64,000 nucleotides of DNA from Whalleya microplaca (taxonomy: Eukaryota > Ascomycota > Sordariomycetes > Xylariales > Xylariaceae). Below, one piece after another: positions 1 through 13,637 of this stretch. The DNA lies in assembly GCA_022497155.1 (NCBI GenBank), contig MU385729.1, positions 496,001 to 560,000 on the forward strand. Direction: 5' to 3'. A program made the position numbers and the translations under genes. Numbering within the stretch: position 1 is the stretch's first letter; each line of letters opens with the position of its first letter. A model generated the notes under the pieces. It did no database searches. It had not been told where the DNA came from and was given only the letters and a program-made list of their open reading frames with translations.

Positions 1-394
1 GCGTCTTCTCGAGGCGCCGCTGCGCCGCGTCGATCCGCCGGTTGCACTCCTCGATGTACTTCTGCAGGTCGCGCATGTAGTCGATCTCGAAGCCGTACTT
101 CTGGCGCGCGGGCTCGGGGAGGGCTTCGTACTCGGCTTTGAGTGATTCCGCGTGGATCTTCGGACACTGGCCTAGGTCTTGCTTCGTGTTCGTGAACAGG
201 TCGTGCGGACACGTCCCCACGATGAAGGAGCGGCACACCTTCGGGTCCGTCAGGGAGACTTGGGAGGCGCGCGAGGTTTGCGGCCCGCCCATTAGCTGCT
301 CTGTGGTGATGACCGGGGTTAGTTGGTAAATCGTGGTTTGGGAGCGCAGCGAAACGGTGAACTTACCAAGCAGCTTTCTTTGCTCCGCCGCCAT
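1..394 (-). CDS. LUC7: Luc7-family U1 snRNP splicing factor (partial, 3' end off the left edge)
   Basis: Luc7 is a component of U1 snRNP that helps select 5' splice sites in the nucleus. Exon 1 is 394..367 and exon 2 runs from 300 to the window edge; the intron 366..301 starts GTAAGT and ends CACAG. The joined start reads MAAEQRKLLEQLMGG, the usual beginning of the family, followed by a first CCCH-like zinc finger (VCRSFIVGTCPHDLF, then GQCPKIHAE) and a charged helix (YIEECNRRIDAAQRRLEK). About 109 residues are visible. The second zinc finger and C-terminus lie outside the window. It is divergent from the GPI16 gene, with about 745 bp between the two start codons. Family assignment is firm; the ATG is the only one that gives the conserved N-terminus. 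Confidence 0.93.
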   Translation of the reverse strand, partial: MAAEQRKLLGKFTVSLRSQTTIYQLTPVITTEQLMGGPQTSRASQVSLTDPKVCRSFIVGTCPHDLFTNTKQDLGQCPKIHAESLKAEYEALPEPARQKYGFEIDYMRDLQKYIEECNRRIDAAQRRLEKT

Positions 395-1139
395 GATGAA
401 GAGCCTGAAGATACACCACGAGCTACTTGCTTCTAATGATCGATATGATTCAATTGGTAGGCGAAGTGGTGAGGATGTATAGAAGGTATGTCGTTGAGTT
501 GAGGCTCTGAAGTTGATGTTGCCTTGTTGCGGCGAGGCTGAATCAATTGGAGAAGAAAGCTGAGAAGAGGACCGGAAAGCTTCCAGAAATTGCGGGGAAT
601 GGGACTGGCCTCAGGGATTAATGCATAAACCCCACGATATCTGCATATGTACCTCTAATATTCAGTACATACTTCCTATCGTTGTCAGATTCGTTCATAA
701 TCTATACTTGATATATATAGGGAGATTCTTATTAATATCCTGCAATAGTTGATAATCGTCAATAATAACACTAATAACACCCATTGGCAATGTTTTAAAA
801 TAGGGAAAAATATTGACTGATATATGAATTTATTGCCATATCAAGCTTGTATTCCGTATGTACAAACTGGCTTCGAATTAATGCATGTCTAGATGTATCT
901 TACTACATAACTGCATTCCATAACATGAAGTGACGTTAGCCCTCGCAGGGGACCCCTAACTCCACTAAGCCTTGCTGTATGTAATTCAGGTACATCCGTA
1001 CTCCGTACCTTATTCTGTTGTAATAATTCCACGTTTCCATTGCCCTCACAACCTTGACCAGACCTCTCCCTCTCCCTAGACCTCTGTCTGGTCTCTTCCG
1101 CGATAATAAAGCCTGGTCCCTAATGGACTATCGACACCC
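395..1139. other. Intergenic region between divergent LUC7 and GPI16
   Basis: No coding potential seen. The middle part (about 640-900) is AT-rich with short TATA-like runs, and must hold the promoters of both flanking divergent genes. Confidence 0.6.
1070..1099 (+). promoter_or_regulatory. Pyrimidine-rich core-promoter tract of GPI16
   Basis: A CT-rich stretch (repeated CTCTCC / CTCTGTCTGG) lies 40-70 bp upstream of the GPI16 start codon. Such tracts are common just 5' of transcription starts in filamentous fungi. The role is inferred from position and composition only. Confidence 0.35.
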
Positions 1140-3216
1140 ATGATGCGATCTGTCTTCCTTTCTTACCTGATACCCCTTTTTGTTTTTGTCTGGCCTGTTG
1201 TTATTGCTTCCGACTACTACGAGCAGTTAGTCCTCAAACCCTTACCGCAATCCACCCTCCTCGCCAGCTTCGACTTTCGATCCAATACGAGCTTGTCGCA
1301 GTTCGAAGCGCACAACTTCCAATACTTCCCGCGGTCACTGGGGCAGATATTACAACATGTGGGGACGAGAGAATTGCACTTGAGGTTCAGCCTGGGAAGA
1401 TGGGATGCTGAGAGCTGGGGAGCCCGGCCTTGGGACGGTACCAAGGAGGGCGGAACAGGCGTCGAGCTCTGGGCTTGGTTGGAAGCAGAGACTGATGAAG
1501 AGTATGACCAATTAGGCCCCTTCTCCCATCCTCAGGCCTCCATTGTTGACAATGATATACAGGGCTGACCGCAAATGGCTGATCTTGACGAACGCATTGT
1601 CCGGCCTCTTTTGCGCGTCCTTGAATTTCATCGATGAGACCCGAACGACTCGGCCCGTCATGTCCTTTAGACCTGAAGGAGACCACCCGAATGCTACCTT
1701 AGCGAACATGCACCTACTACACGGCGTCTTGCCCAGAGAGGTGGTCTGTACCGAGAACTTGACCCCTTTCCTAAAGCTCTTGCCATGCAAGGGGAAAGCA
1801 GGAATCTCGAGCTTGTTGGACGGGCACAAGCTGTTTGACGCGTCATGGCAAAGTATGGCTATCGACATCCGGCCTGTTTGCCCAGCCGGAGAAGAGTGTG
1901 TGCTGCAGATCGAGCAGACTATCGACATGGTCCTGGATATTGAAAGATCTAAGCGGCCCAGGGGTGAGATTGTCTACCAATTTTGGACCTTTACTATCAG
2001 ATGCTAATGTACAACAGATAACCCTATTCCCCGGCCACCACCAGGCCACGAATTGAAATGCAACGCGTCAAAGCCTTACCACTCTGGCGATACATGCTTT
2101 CCTACCGACTTCGTCGAGGGCCAAGAATGGGCGCTGGACCAAGTCTTCGGCAAGACAATGAAGGGAACCTGTCCATTGACGGACCCCAATATACCACCTG
2201 TCTGCATAAAAGCGCCGGAGAGCCGAGATGTGTACACAACCGCTGGTGTGACCGAGATCAAGGACCCAAGCCGACTCTCCCGGTGTTACCAAGTCGCACC
2301 AGACGCCGAGTTCTCCGTGGTCCTCCCCCGAATGCCGCGCGAGGGCTCGAACGCCAAGACCGAAGCCGACGAGCTGGTCCGGCCCGAAACCCCGCTCCTC
2401 TACGCGGAGCGCAGCTTCACGGGCCACGGGCAGGAGCGCGGCGGCGTACAATCCATCCTGACGAACCCGAGCCCGGACACGGAGGTCGAGTTCGTGTACT
2501 TCGAGAGCCTGCCGTGGTTCATGCGCATCTACCTGCACACGCTGCAGACGCACATCCACGACGCGTCCGGCCTCCGCACCAAGCACGGGCACGGGGATGC
2601 CGTGGTGCAGGAGATCTACTACCGCCCCGCGCTCGACCGCGCGCGGGGTACCCAGCTCGAGCTGCGCATGCGCATCCCGCCCGCCAGCACCGTGTTCCTG
2701 ACGTACGACTTCGAGAAGAGCATCCTGCGCTACACCGAGTACCCCCCCGACGCGAACCGCGGGTTTGACGTCGCTGCTGCCGTTATCACCATCCTCCCTA
2801 CTTCTGCTTCCTCCGCCTCCTCCCCCGATTTCACTACTATAGACACGGACACGGACGCCGCGCGCCGCCGCGGCGCCTCGAACCTCCGCACCGCGAGCTT
2901 GCTGCTCAGCCTGCCCACGCCCGACTTCAGCATGCCGTATAACGTCATCATCTTCACGAGCACCACCGTCGCGCTCGCCTTCGGGGGGCTGTACAATATT
3001 TTGATCCGCCGCTTCGTCGCCGCCGACGAGGGGCCTGAGGTTGTTAGTGTTGGTGGGCTCAGGGCTAGGGTCGTGGCTGCGGTTGCGGGGTTGGTGGGGA
3101 GGTTTAAGGGGGAGGGTGGTGAGAAGGGGGAGAAGGAGAAGGGGAAGGGGAAGGTGGAGGATAAAGGGGAGGATAAAGGGGAGGAGGATAAGGGGGATAA
3201 GGGGAAGGTGGATTAG
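1140..3216 (+). CDS. GPI16: GPI transamidase subunit Gpi16/PIG-T
   Basis: Subunit of the ER GPI-transamidase complex, which replaces C-terminal signal peptides with GPI anchors. Exons 1140..1501, 1563..1963 and 2018..3216 join in frame to 653 aa. Both introns have GT..AG ends and in-phase junctions (TDEE|ADRKW and KRPR|DNPIPRP). An N-terminal signal peptide (residues 1-23) precedes SDYYEQLVLKPLP; the family core LTNALSGLFCASLNFID, LLHGVLPREVVCTENLTPF and ISSLLDGHKLFDASWQSM is complete. One membrane segment near the C-terminus (PYNVIIFTSTTVALAFGGLY) gives the expected type I topology. Odd feature: the cytoplasmic end is a Gly/Lys/Glu-rich tail of about 40 residues (repeats like EDKGEDKGEEDKGD), encoded by an almost pure purine tract. 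The first of two adjacent ATGs was taken as the start. Confidence 0.95.
3100..3210 (+). repeat. Low-complexity G/A-rich (homopurine) tract
   Basis: About 110 bp of nearly uninterrupted G and A with many GGGG and GGG runs (GAGAAGGGG / GATAAAGGGGAG units). It codes for the charged tail of Gpi16. The G-runs could form quadruplex or triplex DNA and make this a slippage-prone length polymorphism. Confidence 0.75.
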
Positions 3217-4015
3217 ATTAGAGTAGGGATTTTGTGTGCGTATTGGGTTGGTATAGAGGTAGAATCAATACAATGTGTTTCAAAGAGAGGTACTTTATTA
3301 CAGTGATGTGAGTAGGGAGTCGTTTCTGTGAGTCGCGATTTATGAGATCTGTTTTCATAGTGAGGACGACATATGGATAGGATTGAGATCACAACAGTCA
3401 TTTTGAGAAGGTACAGCACCGTTATGGCTATGAGGAAGTCTTCGATGGCACATATACTATCGATGTCCAACCCTAGCTGGCTGATCTTAATAAATTGCTA
3501 CAAGTTCATGTTCCCCAGAAAGACTCAGCCCCTGAAGTTACCCATGCGTATACATTTTGAGCTTGACCTGTGTAGCTTTGTATTGCTATGTGTATTTAAT
3601 GTCCTGATTTAGTTGGTGAGCCTTGGGCTTATGTTGGAGCACAGAAGACCCTTTTGGAGAGGTTCAGGTCCATATGTGACTCCTTTTTAGGGCAACATCA
3701 TTACGAGTGATAAATTTCATTTTTGGCTAACTATACCATAATGCTCAAGCACAATGACAACATCAGAATTCGGAGCATAAGGTAGGAAGGGTTGATACCA
3801 CCTGCAGTATTCCTACCCTCAATGCTTTTCTCAGTTTAGGGGTACTGATGACTAAGAGCAACACAGTGGTTAGTCGGATTTTATCAGCAACTCTAATACA
3901 AGGAATCGCTGACCGCAATCCCGACGTTGAAAGCTTCTAACAGTACAAAGTCTATTGCATAGATACAGCCATAGCTATCATAATACACAAAGTTGCATCG
4001 CGTATTTTATGTTAT
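3217..4015. other. Convergent 3' flanks, no gene seen
   Basis: Space between the stop codons of GPI16 and the histidine-phosphatase gene. Only short open frames without family resemblance are present; I expect 3' UTRs here. Confidence 0.5.
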
Positions 4016-4868
4016 CTAATAGTCACGAGGACTCACGTGTGGTTCTAACTGCCTGAAAAAAGTCCGTTGTAGCTCTGCCTGCTCCTCCTTATTCGGACGA
4101 TCATTCGCGGCCTGCCGCCTCTGCCAGCTCTCCTCTGTCTCAATCAGACGAGCCTCCGGATCATCACCGGTGGGGTCCGCAAACTGATAAGATCTGAACT
4201 CCGTGTTTTTCCACCCGGTCGCTGAGAACAATTAGCATTCTTTACCTAGTTATGTGTATATATCTAGAGAGCAATATCAGGAACAATCATAATAACTTCG
4301 ACTTACACATCGCCTCCGCAATCCCGTGGTAATCTTGCGTCAAAAAGTGCAAGAAAGCACCATGCGTGACCACCACGACATGCTCCTCACTGCCGGAGTC
4401 CCGGAGCAGCTCCCACAGCACGCGCCTCGCGGCGCGCGCCCGCGCCTTCAGCTCGTCGAGCTTGGACGCATACGAGACCCAGGGCACCGTCTCGGTCCAG
4501 CCCGCGGGCACGCGGCTCAGGTCGACGAGGTCGGCGAACTCAGTCGCGAGCAGCCCCGGTTCGGAGCCCGTGTCGCACGGCGAGTCCGACACCTCCTGGA
4601 ACTCGGGCAGCGCGAGCACCGGCGGGCGGCTGCCCGGCGCCGCCGTGCGGTCCAGCGAGCTGAACGAGAGCAGACAGGTGTACAGCGCCCGCCGCAGCGG
4701 CGACGCGAAGAGGTGCGTCAGCTTGTCGCGGTACGGGAAGGCCCGCTTCAGGGCCGCGCATTGCTGCTTCCCTAGGCTCGTTAGGGAGGGATCGCGGATC
4801 GCCTCGTTCTCCCGCGAGAGGTTGTGCACGCCCTCGGCGTGGCGGACGAGGTGTATTGTGGCTGGCAT
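4016..4868 (-). CDS. Histidine phosphatase superfamily protein (phosphoglycerate-mutase-like)
   Basis: Exons 4868..4307 and 4221..4016 give 255 aa; the intron begins GTAAGT and ends TTCTCAG. The catalytic RHG-type motif LVRHAEGVHN lies at residues 7-16, the second active-site part LFASPLRRALYTCL follows at about 55, and the proton-donor/second histidine motif VVVVTHGAFLHFL is at about 164-176. The joined end (GWKNTEFRSYQF) is typical of the fungal cytosolic members. The family includes phosphatases for phosphosugars and other small phosphates; the substrate cannot be told. The ATG at 4868 is preferred; the upstream in-frame GTG is not a plausible start. The first exon is GC-rich. Confidence 0.9.
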
Positions 4869-5483
4869 GTTCACGGTGCTCTTCCTAAGGTGTCAGGGTC
4901 ACGGGTCATATATCCTTGAGTCACAAGGAAGTTGCTGGTTCTTATGATCTTTCTTCTACAGTAGCTTAGTGCGTATATCTATTAATACGATTACCTCATG
5001 TATGCAGTCTACGTCCTAACTTTCGTGTTAAAGACCATAAACTTTCCTATTTGGGTCAATGCCGATTCAGGACGTCTGCTTGAACGCTATTATAGAGTCT
5101 AAAAGCAGTCAACTTTCCGAGGTGCGGCCCAGCTTAACCAGTCGGCCCCTTTTCGGGTGTGGAAAATGCGGGCTTGGATGTTCATTGGGGTTTTCTGCTA
5201 TCTTTTTTTCAGTATAGCTGCTCGCGTCACTTGCCCTATTAGCTGGTGGAGCAGCGGCATCGTGAACTAGACTGTACGTACCTATGCATGGACCGATGGG
5301 GCTGAGGATGGGGTAGACGTCTACTTGTATCCCTCCTACACAACCTTCCGCAAGATATCACCTGGGATCTTGATGAGGAACTAGGAGCCGTGATCCCGCA
5401 GGCCGCCTTTCCCTATTTGAGAGCGTCTATAATCAACAGCGAGGTGCACGCTTCTTCTATTGGCTGCATGTCAAACCAATGTC
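4869..5483. other. Intergenic, no gene seen
   Basis: Upstream regions of the divergent phosphatase and Zn2Cys6 regulator. No conserved coding stretch or RNA gene was recognised. Confidence 0.5.
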
Positions 5484-7715
5484 ATGCGCTCACATTTCGG
5501 ATGGTTCGTGCGAAGATATCCTGATCAGCTCAGAAGCTGACCCCTTTCGGCAGTGCTGTCTGTAGGTCTCGAAAGGTCAAATGCGACGAGAAACGGCCTG
5601 TCTGTGGACCGTGTAAGAAGGCAGTGCGCAACTGTGTCTTCTCAGTTGAACCAGTTTTTCGCAATGGTAACAGCCAAGTGGCTCGAAGAAAACATAACAA
5701 TGGAGCAATAGACCATGCTCAGGACGTATCTGTCTTCGCTAGAGACCATATTTGGGTCGAGATTCCTAACAACCGTGAGTCATCAATGAGGAGTATTTAA
5801 GCTCTGTAGACTAAACTGCGATTAGTCACCTTCGTTCAAGTATCAGATCCTTACGATGTAGATACCCCTGAAGCAAATTTGTATTCGGCTAGGGAAGGAA
5901 ACGAACCACCGTACCATCCGGATAGTATCACCGTGCCTATATCCTGTGGACATGAGGTCCTCCCTGAACCAGATGAACTAGCCACAGCGACTCTCGGAAA
6001 TAGTTGTGACATACTAACACCAACATCAAACCGAAGTTTTTCGAACCACAATGCTCAGTCGATAGAATCTAGAGTCGGATCAGACGCAGGAGCGTCTCCG
6101 AGCCGATCAAGCATTGGAGGTAATGATGGGACCGTGGCCGAATTAGTGGACGAGGGAGGGGATGAAGCCAGTCACTCTCGAGTTGAGAGCCAAATTTCTG
6201 GCGTGGATGCTAAAATACTATCCCTCATTTTGATTCGGCATTTCAAAGAAGGTCTTGGTCAATGGTCTACTCTCCCAACCTCCTTATCACCTTTCGAATA
6301 CCTAGACTAACGCGCTCAATAGGATGGACCTTTTTGATACCAGCGCATACTTCTCCCGTAGAGTCTCTATGATGGCTAGCACAAATGAGCTCTTGAGATA
6401 TTCTCTCTGCGCTGTCGCTGCGAAACACATACAACGTGTATACGACCTAACTGGAAACCCGCCACCTTCATGTAAAGGGCTTGCGTACGTAACACAATGT
6501 GGTCAAAATTTCAACTGGAAGTACATGTCAGCGGACTATTACCACAAGGCAATAGGAAGTCTAAGGGTTGGAGTTAGCGCATTGGATTTCGATGAAGATC
6601 ATACTTATAGTTCAACCCCCCCTGAGGATATTTTTGCCGCCGTCGCAATCCTATGCATGTATGAACTGATTGATGCACCAGGGACGGCATGGAAAGCTCA
6701 CCTCTGTGCTTTACCTCTGTGTATCCCTAACAACAATAGCTCTATGTTTGAGTTCTCTACCGCAAGGATACCACATACTGGTATCAAGAGTCCCGTTTTC
6801 TGGAGTCTAGCGAGACAAGATATTTTATGTGCATGTACGTTATTCACGACTAAACGAAAATGGACACTGTAACTATGATATGGGCTGACAACTTTAGGCA
6901 TTGGCGAGACTCAGACACGTTTGAAACTCGAAGACATGATGTTCTGGTATCAAGCTGGATTTGCCACTAGGGGGAGCAGCTTCCAGTTTCCTTGGGCTTA
7001 CACAGAAAACCAGGGGCCCTCTGACGTGGAGGAAGATCTTAAAAGCAACCAATTAATATGTATTTCAAGTAAGGTCGTCAACTTCATTACGTCAGGCGAC
7101 GCCTTGGACCCGAATGACTATGCACGGCCACCAGGCCAGCGCTTTACGATCGGCGTAGCCCAGGAAGTCCTGCGTGCGCGTTGGAACGCCATCGAATGCG
7201 AGCTTCAGCAGTGGTATAGCAGCCTACCCTCGACATTTATACCGATTGCCCGGACTAGAGCTGCCACGGACAATATCCAATCCAACAGCAATGATTTTGG
7301 GGACTTTCAACAAATTTGGTTTGATATCCCCGCGTGTGCCGCCACGATGCAAAGCTACCACATGGCCCGAATCCTACTACACGCCAACCGGCCACAAGAG
7401 TCTACGGCGATTCGGTCAACCGTCTCGGCTCGTCTGCAGGGCTATCGGTATGATGAACAGCAGATAATCCATCATGCTCGGCAGATATGCGGAATCAGTA
7501 TCGCAGACCCACCCGATGCCGTCCGTGTGCACTCCGTCCAGCCCCTTTATGTAGCCGGACAAGTGTTTCACAGGGAGGAAGACCAACAAATGGTCATCAG
7601 ATTACTAGCGGATATTGAGAAGGAAATAGGCTGGTCAACCACGTATTATATTCAGAAATTGAAGGATGAATACCAGGCCTCAACAACGAGGCTCATCATA
7701 GACAACGATACGTAA
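5484..7715 (+). CDS. Zn2Cys6 transcription factor with C-terminal fungal regulator domain
   Basis: Five exons: 5484..5503, 5554..5774, 5841..6264, 6323..6834, 6898..7715; total 664 aa. The first exon is only 20 nt. Its splice completes the first cysteine (MRSHFG C), and the binuclear cluster then reads C-x2-C-x6-C-x6-C-x2-C-x6-C within residues 7-33 (CRSRKVKCDEKRPVC). Further junctions restore family phrases (GLGQ|WMDLFDTSAYFSRRV and DILCA|CIGETQTRL). The C-terminal part resembles the fungal-specific TF domain of ARCA-like regulators. The third acceptor could be 5840 or 5846, changing two residues. It faces the secreted FAD oxidase tail to tail and is the likely pathway-specific regulator of the accessory genes nearby; that link is inference. 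Confidence 0.88.
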
Positions 7716-8541
7716 TTCGGCGACCTGGTAATCTGGAGGGGATAAAAAGGCCAAATGCCAAAAGTTTGCCTGTATGATTATAAACACAATTAGATATTCT
7801 GTGAGCATAACGGTTAATTCACATAAAATTTGTATCAATTTTTGCCACTACCTATACTCAGGATTCCCTAGGTATGAACAAAGGAATACTAATATGAGAC
7901 AGTTTCGAGGTGTGCAGGGTGTATCGTGAAGCGTATATTTAACTTGAACCTGATTTCCACGAAATGCGAGGTGCTTATACTCCTATGTTTTCAGAATAAA
8001 TTCTTAGGTCGTCGTTCATCTAACCATTACTTCCTCACTAGATCCTACCCTTTCTCACTAAATGGTCAGATGGCTTCCTAATATTATCAGACAAATGGAT
8101 GCAGTTGAATGGGTTTTTTTTTTTTGGCAAGATGTAGTGACATTCTAGCATTGTTAGCTCGTCACTGGTTATATGATATTGCAGGCTACCTAGTTGTATG
8201 GATATGCTAGGTAGAGTAGATCCAAGATTACCCCTTTAATCCTTTTCTTCAATACATCAGATGATTATATTGTGTGGTGGGTGCTGCAAACCTTCCCTTC
8301 ACTCTGACCCGCACTGGCCGAAGTCAATAGCCCTTCTTCTGCAAACTGATTTGACACATTCTAATATTTATATCTAGCTATAGAAATTGGCCATTTTACC
8401 AGAGTAGCGCATATGTAGCCCGTAGACGCAGTTGATCAGCCATGACACGGTATAATCCTAACAGCATACCTGTACAGCTGATGACCCAGGATATGCATTA
8501 AGCAGATGAAACCATCCAGTGATATGGTAATTTTGCACAGC
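7716..8541. other. Convergent 3' intergenic region
   Basis: AT-rich spacer between the regulator and the FAD oxidase, with a run of 12 T at 8114-8125. No gene recognised. Confidence 0.5.
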
Positions 8542-10356
8542 CTAGGAGGCCTGTAGCTCGCTATTGACGTCAAACTGGAGCTTTCCTTGGCAGTGGAACC
8601 TTTCACTAAATATATCTTCGTCTTCGAATCCAACGCACTTCCAGCAATTTAATAGTCGCTCCGGGTCGTACTTGTTCTTTATTTGAAGTAGTCTTGCATA
8701 ATTATCCCCCCACCATGATTCTCGCCAGTTAGGTGTGAAAGGATTGGCTTCATTAACGTAAGATCCCCCACCGGCGCCAGTTAGGTCTTCTATGAGGAGC
8801 GTTGACTTTGTAAGGGTCGTGATGTTCTGTAAGCGTTCTGAGTACGATGTATTCGTTAAAAGGGTAAAGCTTGTTGCCAACTCCCAGAGAGCATCATACC
8901 ACGCAGGGTGGAAAGATGTCTCCTGTTCGCCTCCTGTAGTTGGCCCGGATACCTTCGCCTGATCAGCGACAAATGGGGTGTCAACTGGGATGTATATATT
9001 GCGCGGATCGAAACCCCAATTCTGCATAGTTCTCAGATAGTCCATGATCTTGTTTATTCCAGCGTCGTCTTCGAACAGCCTTCGTGGGAGAAGCCTGGAC
9101 GATATGAAGCGAGCTTGTCCCGCGGTTGCAGCTGCCCCTGGTTCCGCGTACTTGTTCCACACGTCAATGTAGTCCGGTAATACCTCAACAACACTGGTAC
9201 CTCCAACAGCAAGCGAAAAATCTGTAGCAGTCTTCATTGAAACTTTGGCAGCAGCACCGTTATCCGTTACGTTCGCAATGGCTGGTAGAGGATTCATGTA
9301 CGTCAGATATAGTCCTGCCGCATGACCACCCCATCCTTTTTTCCCCCAGTTCAGTGATTCGCGTGCTATTAACTCAACCCATTTCAGGGAAGTTTCAGCG
9401 GTGCCGTTTGAAGGAAGCCGGATGCTCGCTACTGCTATAGGCATTGCCTTCTCTACGCGATGTGTAGCGTTAAGAACAACCCCAAAGGTCCCGCCGCCAC
9501 CTCCGCGTAAGGCCCAGAACAGATCTTTGTTTTGGCATTGGTTCGCAGTCCGAAAGATACCATCTGGTGTAACGATCTTGAACTCAACCACGCGGTCTGC
9601 GGCAAGGCCGAAAACCGGGGATAATACACTATGCCCACCGCCTTGAACATAGCCTCCAGAAGCGCCAATGGTAGGCGAGTAGCCACCGATAAATGTACTC
9701 TTGTGTTGGGCTGCAAAATTCATGATATCATCGGTATTGGCACCCGTGCCGGTAGTAATGGCACGCACAGCGCTAAAATTTGCTCCACAGCCTTCAGGTA
9801 TGAAGTTCTCGTGAAATGCAAGGCTTTGCAGTTTGTGAACCCAAAGACCTAGGGCGCCTTTCTGACTATTCCTAGTCATATAGTCATGGCCACTATTCTT
9901 GATAGCCAAATAGGCGCCCTTTGTTCTCGCAAAATCAAGCGCTGCCTTAACATCGGAGGCATCCTGAATCTCGATATAATACGAAGGAACGCTGCCTTGA
10001 TTGCATGAGGCATTTGCGGGTGGGGGTGGTGGTGGAACCACGGTGTTGTCCAGAGTGCACCGCTCCGAAGGCTCACCAAGACAGATCTCATCTTGAACAG
10101 AAATATAACCCCCAAAATTATCTGCGCGAAGCGAGTTCGTAGTGTAATTCTCTCGGATTATCGAGCAAGCCGCATCATCAACCACAACTTGGTGACCATT
10201 ATATAGGGAGTAACATGGGAGTGCTATGGGTGAGGCTAAATGGAGGCGTCCGTTCACCGAAGCATTGAGCGTATTCCAATCTTGCTCACTCTGCCCTTGG
10301 ACGAAGACAGAGAGGCTAACAAATGGCCAGAGTGATAATGGTAGAAGTCGCGCCAT
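8542..10356 (-). CDS. Secreted FAD-linked oxidoreductase (berberine-bridge-enzyme type)
   Basis: Single exon, 604 aa. A signal peptide (residues 1-21, ending VQG) is followed by a PCMH/VAO-type FAD-binding domain: IKNSGHDY carries the histidine for covalent FAD, and ASGGYVQGGGHS follows. The C-terminal BBE domain ends with NPFTPNWRESWWGDNY and NKYDPERLLNCWKCVG. The position that in bicovalent enzymes holds the second, cysteine, FAD link reads GGYSPTIGA here, so only the histidine link is expected. Several N-glycosylation sequons and a run of six prolines (about residue 108) are present. Such enzymes oxidise sugars or late intermediates in secondary metabolism; the substrate is unknown. Its neighbours (regulator, P450) fit a metabolic cluster. 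Confidence 0.9.
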   Translation of the reverse strand: MARLLPLSLWPFVSLSVFVQGQSEQDWNTLNASVNGRLHLASPIALPCYSLYNGHQVVVDDAACSIIRENYTTNSLRADNFGGYISVQDEICLGEPSERCTLDNTVVPPPPPPANASCNQGSVPSYYIEIQDASDVKAALDFARTKGAYLAIKNSGHDYMTRNSQKGALGLWVHKLQSLAFHENFIPEGCGANFSAVRAITTGTGANTDDIMNFAAQHKSTFIGGYSPTIGASGGYVQGGGHSVLSPVFGLAADRVVEFKIVTPDGIFRTANQCQNKDLFWALRGGGGGTFGVVLNATHRVEKAMPIAVASIRLPSNGTAETSLKWVELIARESLNWGKKGWGGHAAGLYLTYMNPLPAIANVTDNGAAAKVSMKTATDFSLAVGGTSVVEVLPDYIDVWNKYAEPGAAATAGQARFISSRLLPRRLFEDDAGINKIMDYLRTMQNWGFDPRNIYIPVDTPFVADQAKVSGPTTGGEQETSFHPAWYDALWELATSFTLLTNTSYSERLQNITTLTKSTLLIEDLTGAGGGSYVNEANPFTPNWRESWWGDNYARLLQIKNKYDPERLLNCWKCVGFEDEDIFSERFHCQGKLQFDVNSELQAS

Positions 10357-11724
10357 GATGAACAGGGCAACCGTGATGCTATAAGATCAAAGACTGATGG
10401 CGATGAGAGAAATCTGGGTGGCATCATGATACAATAAGCTCGCTGAGTGAGCATGAATTATCCTCGTTCAGTCACGGCATACCATTCGGCATCCAAGTAT
10501 ACTTGCTCTGACGAAGCTTACAAATATGTGATGCCACCTTCACCCAGCTATGATAGGTGGATAGATCCTAGAGCAAATGTACCCACTTGGTAATGTTCTC
10601 GTTCAAGAACTCACAAGGTGGTATAATGGACAGGGAGACATGATTTAATGGGATATGCTAGCATCGGATGCTCTTAAACCGAATTGAACTTGTTGATGGG
10701 AAGCAACTGCAACTGCTATTACGTCTACGGTATTCTATGATCTTAGTAATCAAGTAACGCACCTCCACATGAACGCCTCTTCCGTCATTAAACAAGCCTT
10801 CCAGAGTATTTTGAATAAAAACCGGGATTATATTGTAAATATAGCAGCTTAATGTTGTTCCGAACGCTTTAACATCTAAAGCTAAACACTTGGCTTTCAA
10901 ACTATTAATAAATCGTTGATCAAATCTAAAGCCCTCTTATAACAAATTGGGTGGTCTTCTTTATACCATAACACACAACATACACCTTATAATGCCGCTT
11001 TAGGTATAACGTTTGGCTATAGCTTCAACTTCCCAACATGGGCCCCTATATCCTCATATGGCTTTACTTATACTTATACCTCGATATATTACAAATAACT
11101 AACTCGTAACAGAAGGGCAGCGTTGCATTCCTTAATCGCTTACGGTATAAAGCGTCAGCTTGTCAGCTTGTATCTTGATACATGCATAGTAAATTTGTGT
11201 GATATGCTACAGCAGGGGAAGGTTGGGGGTCAGGAGGTACCTAGGTAGGTGGTAGTTGACCCCAGGTTATGTGTAGATTAGGTAATGCAGCTGCAGCTGC
11301 AGCTGCAGCTAGCTGTGGATCCACTCAGTCCGTATCACCATTGATACGTTGCTCACACCTCGCTGATTAATTGCGCATCATTGTGCCTAGGTACCGGCTG
11401 TATCATTCTGATTACCCGTGTTACTATTGTGAATGATGTTCAAGGCTAATGTTGGCAGTTACTTAGAAGCTTGAAACGAATACTATAGACTAATCATTCT
11501 TGCAACGGGTTCTAGGGACAACAGCACTGGGCAACTTGAGATATTATTCGTAGAATTGACAAATATCTATCAGAACGCCATTACGTTGGACGCACGTCCG
11601 AAAACAAGAGAAACTATTCACATAGAGCTGGCTTGAAACTATCGTAAAATGTGTATATATTATGTTGAACTATTTTCTCTATACCTTAACACCATATGTG
11701 AACCAGACTTGTGTCGGTTAACAC
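10357..11724. other. Intergenic region, no gene seen
   Basis: Promoter side of the FAD oxidase and 3' side of the GH47 gene. AT-rich, with only short frames lacking any recognisable family. Confidence 0.5.
11287..11310 (+). repeat. (GCAGCT)4 hexanucleotide microsatellite
   Basis: Four perfect copies of GCAGCT, each also containing the palindrome AGCT/CAGCTG. Non-coding position between two genes. Confidence 0.9.
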
Positions 11725-13637
<1,913 letters not shown>

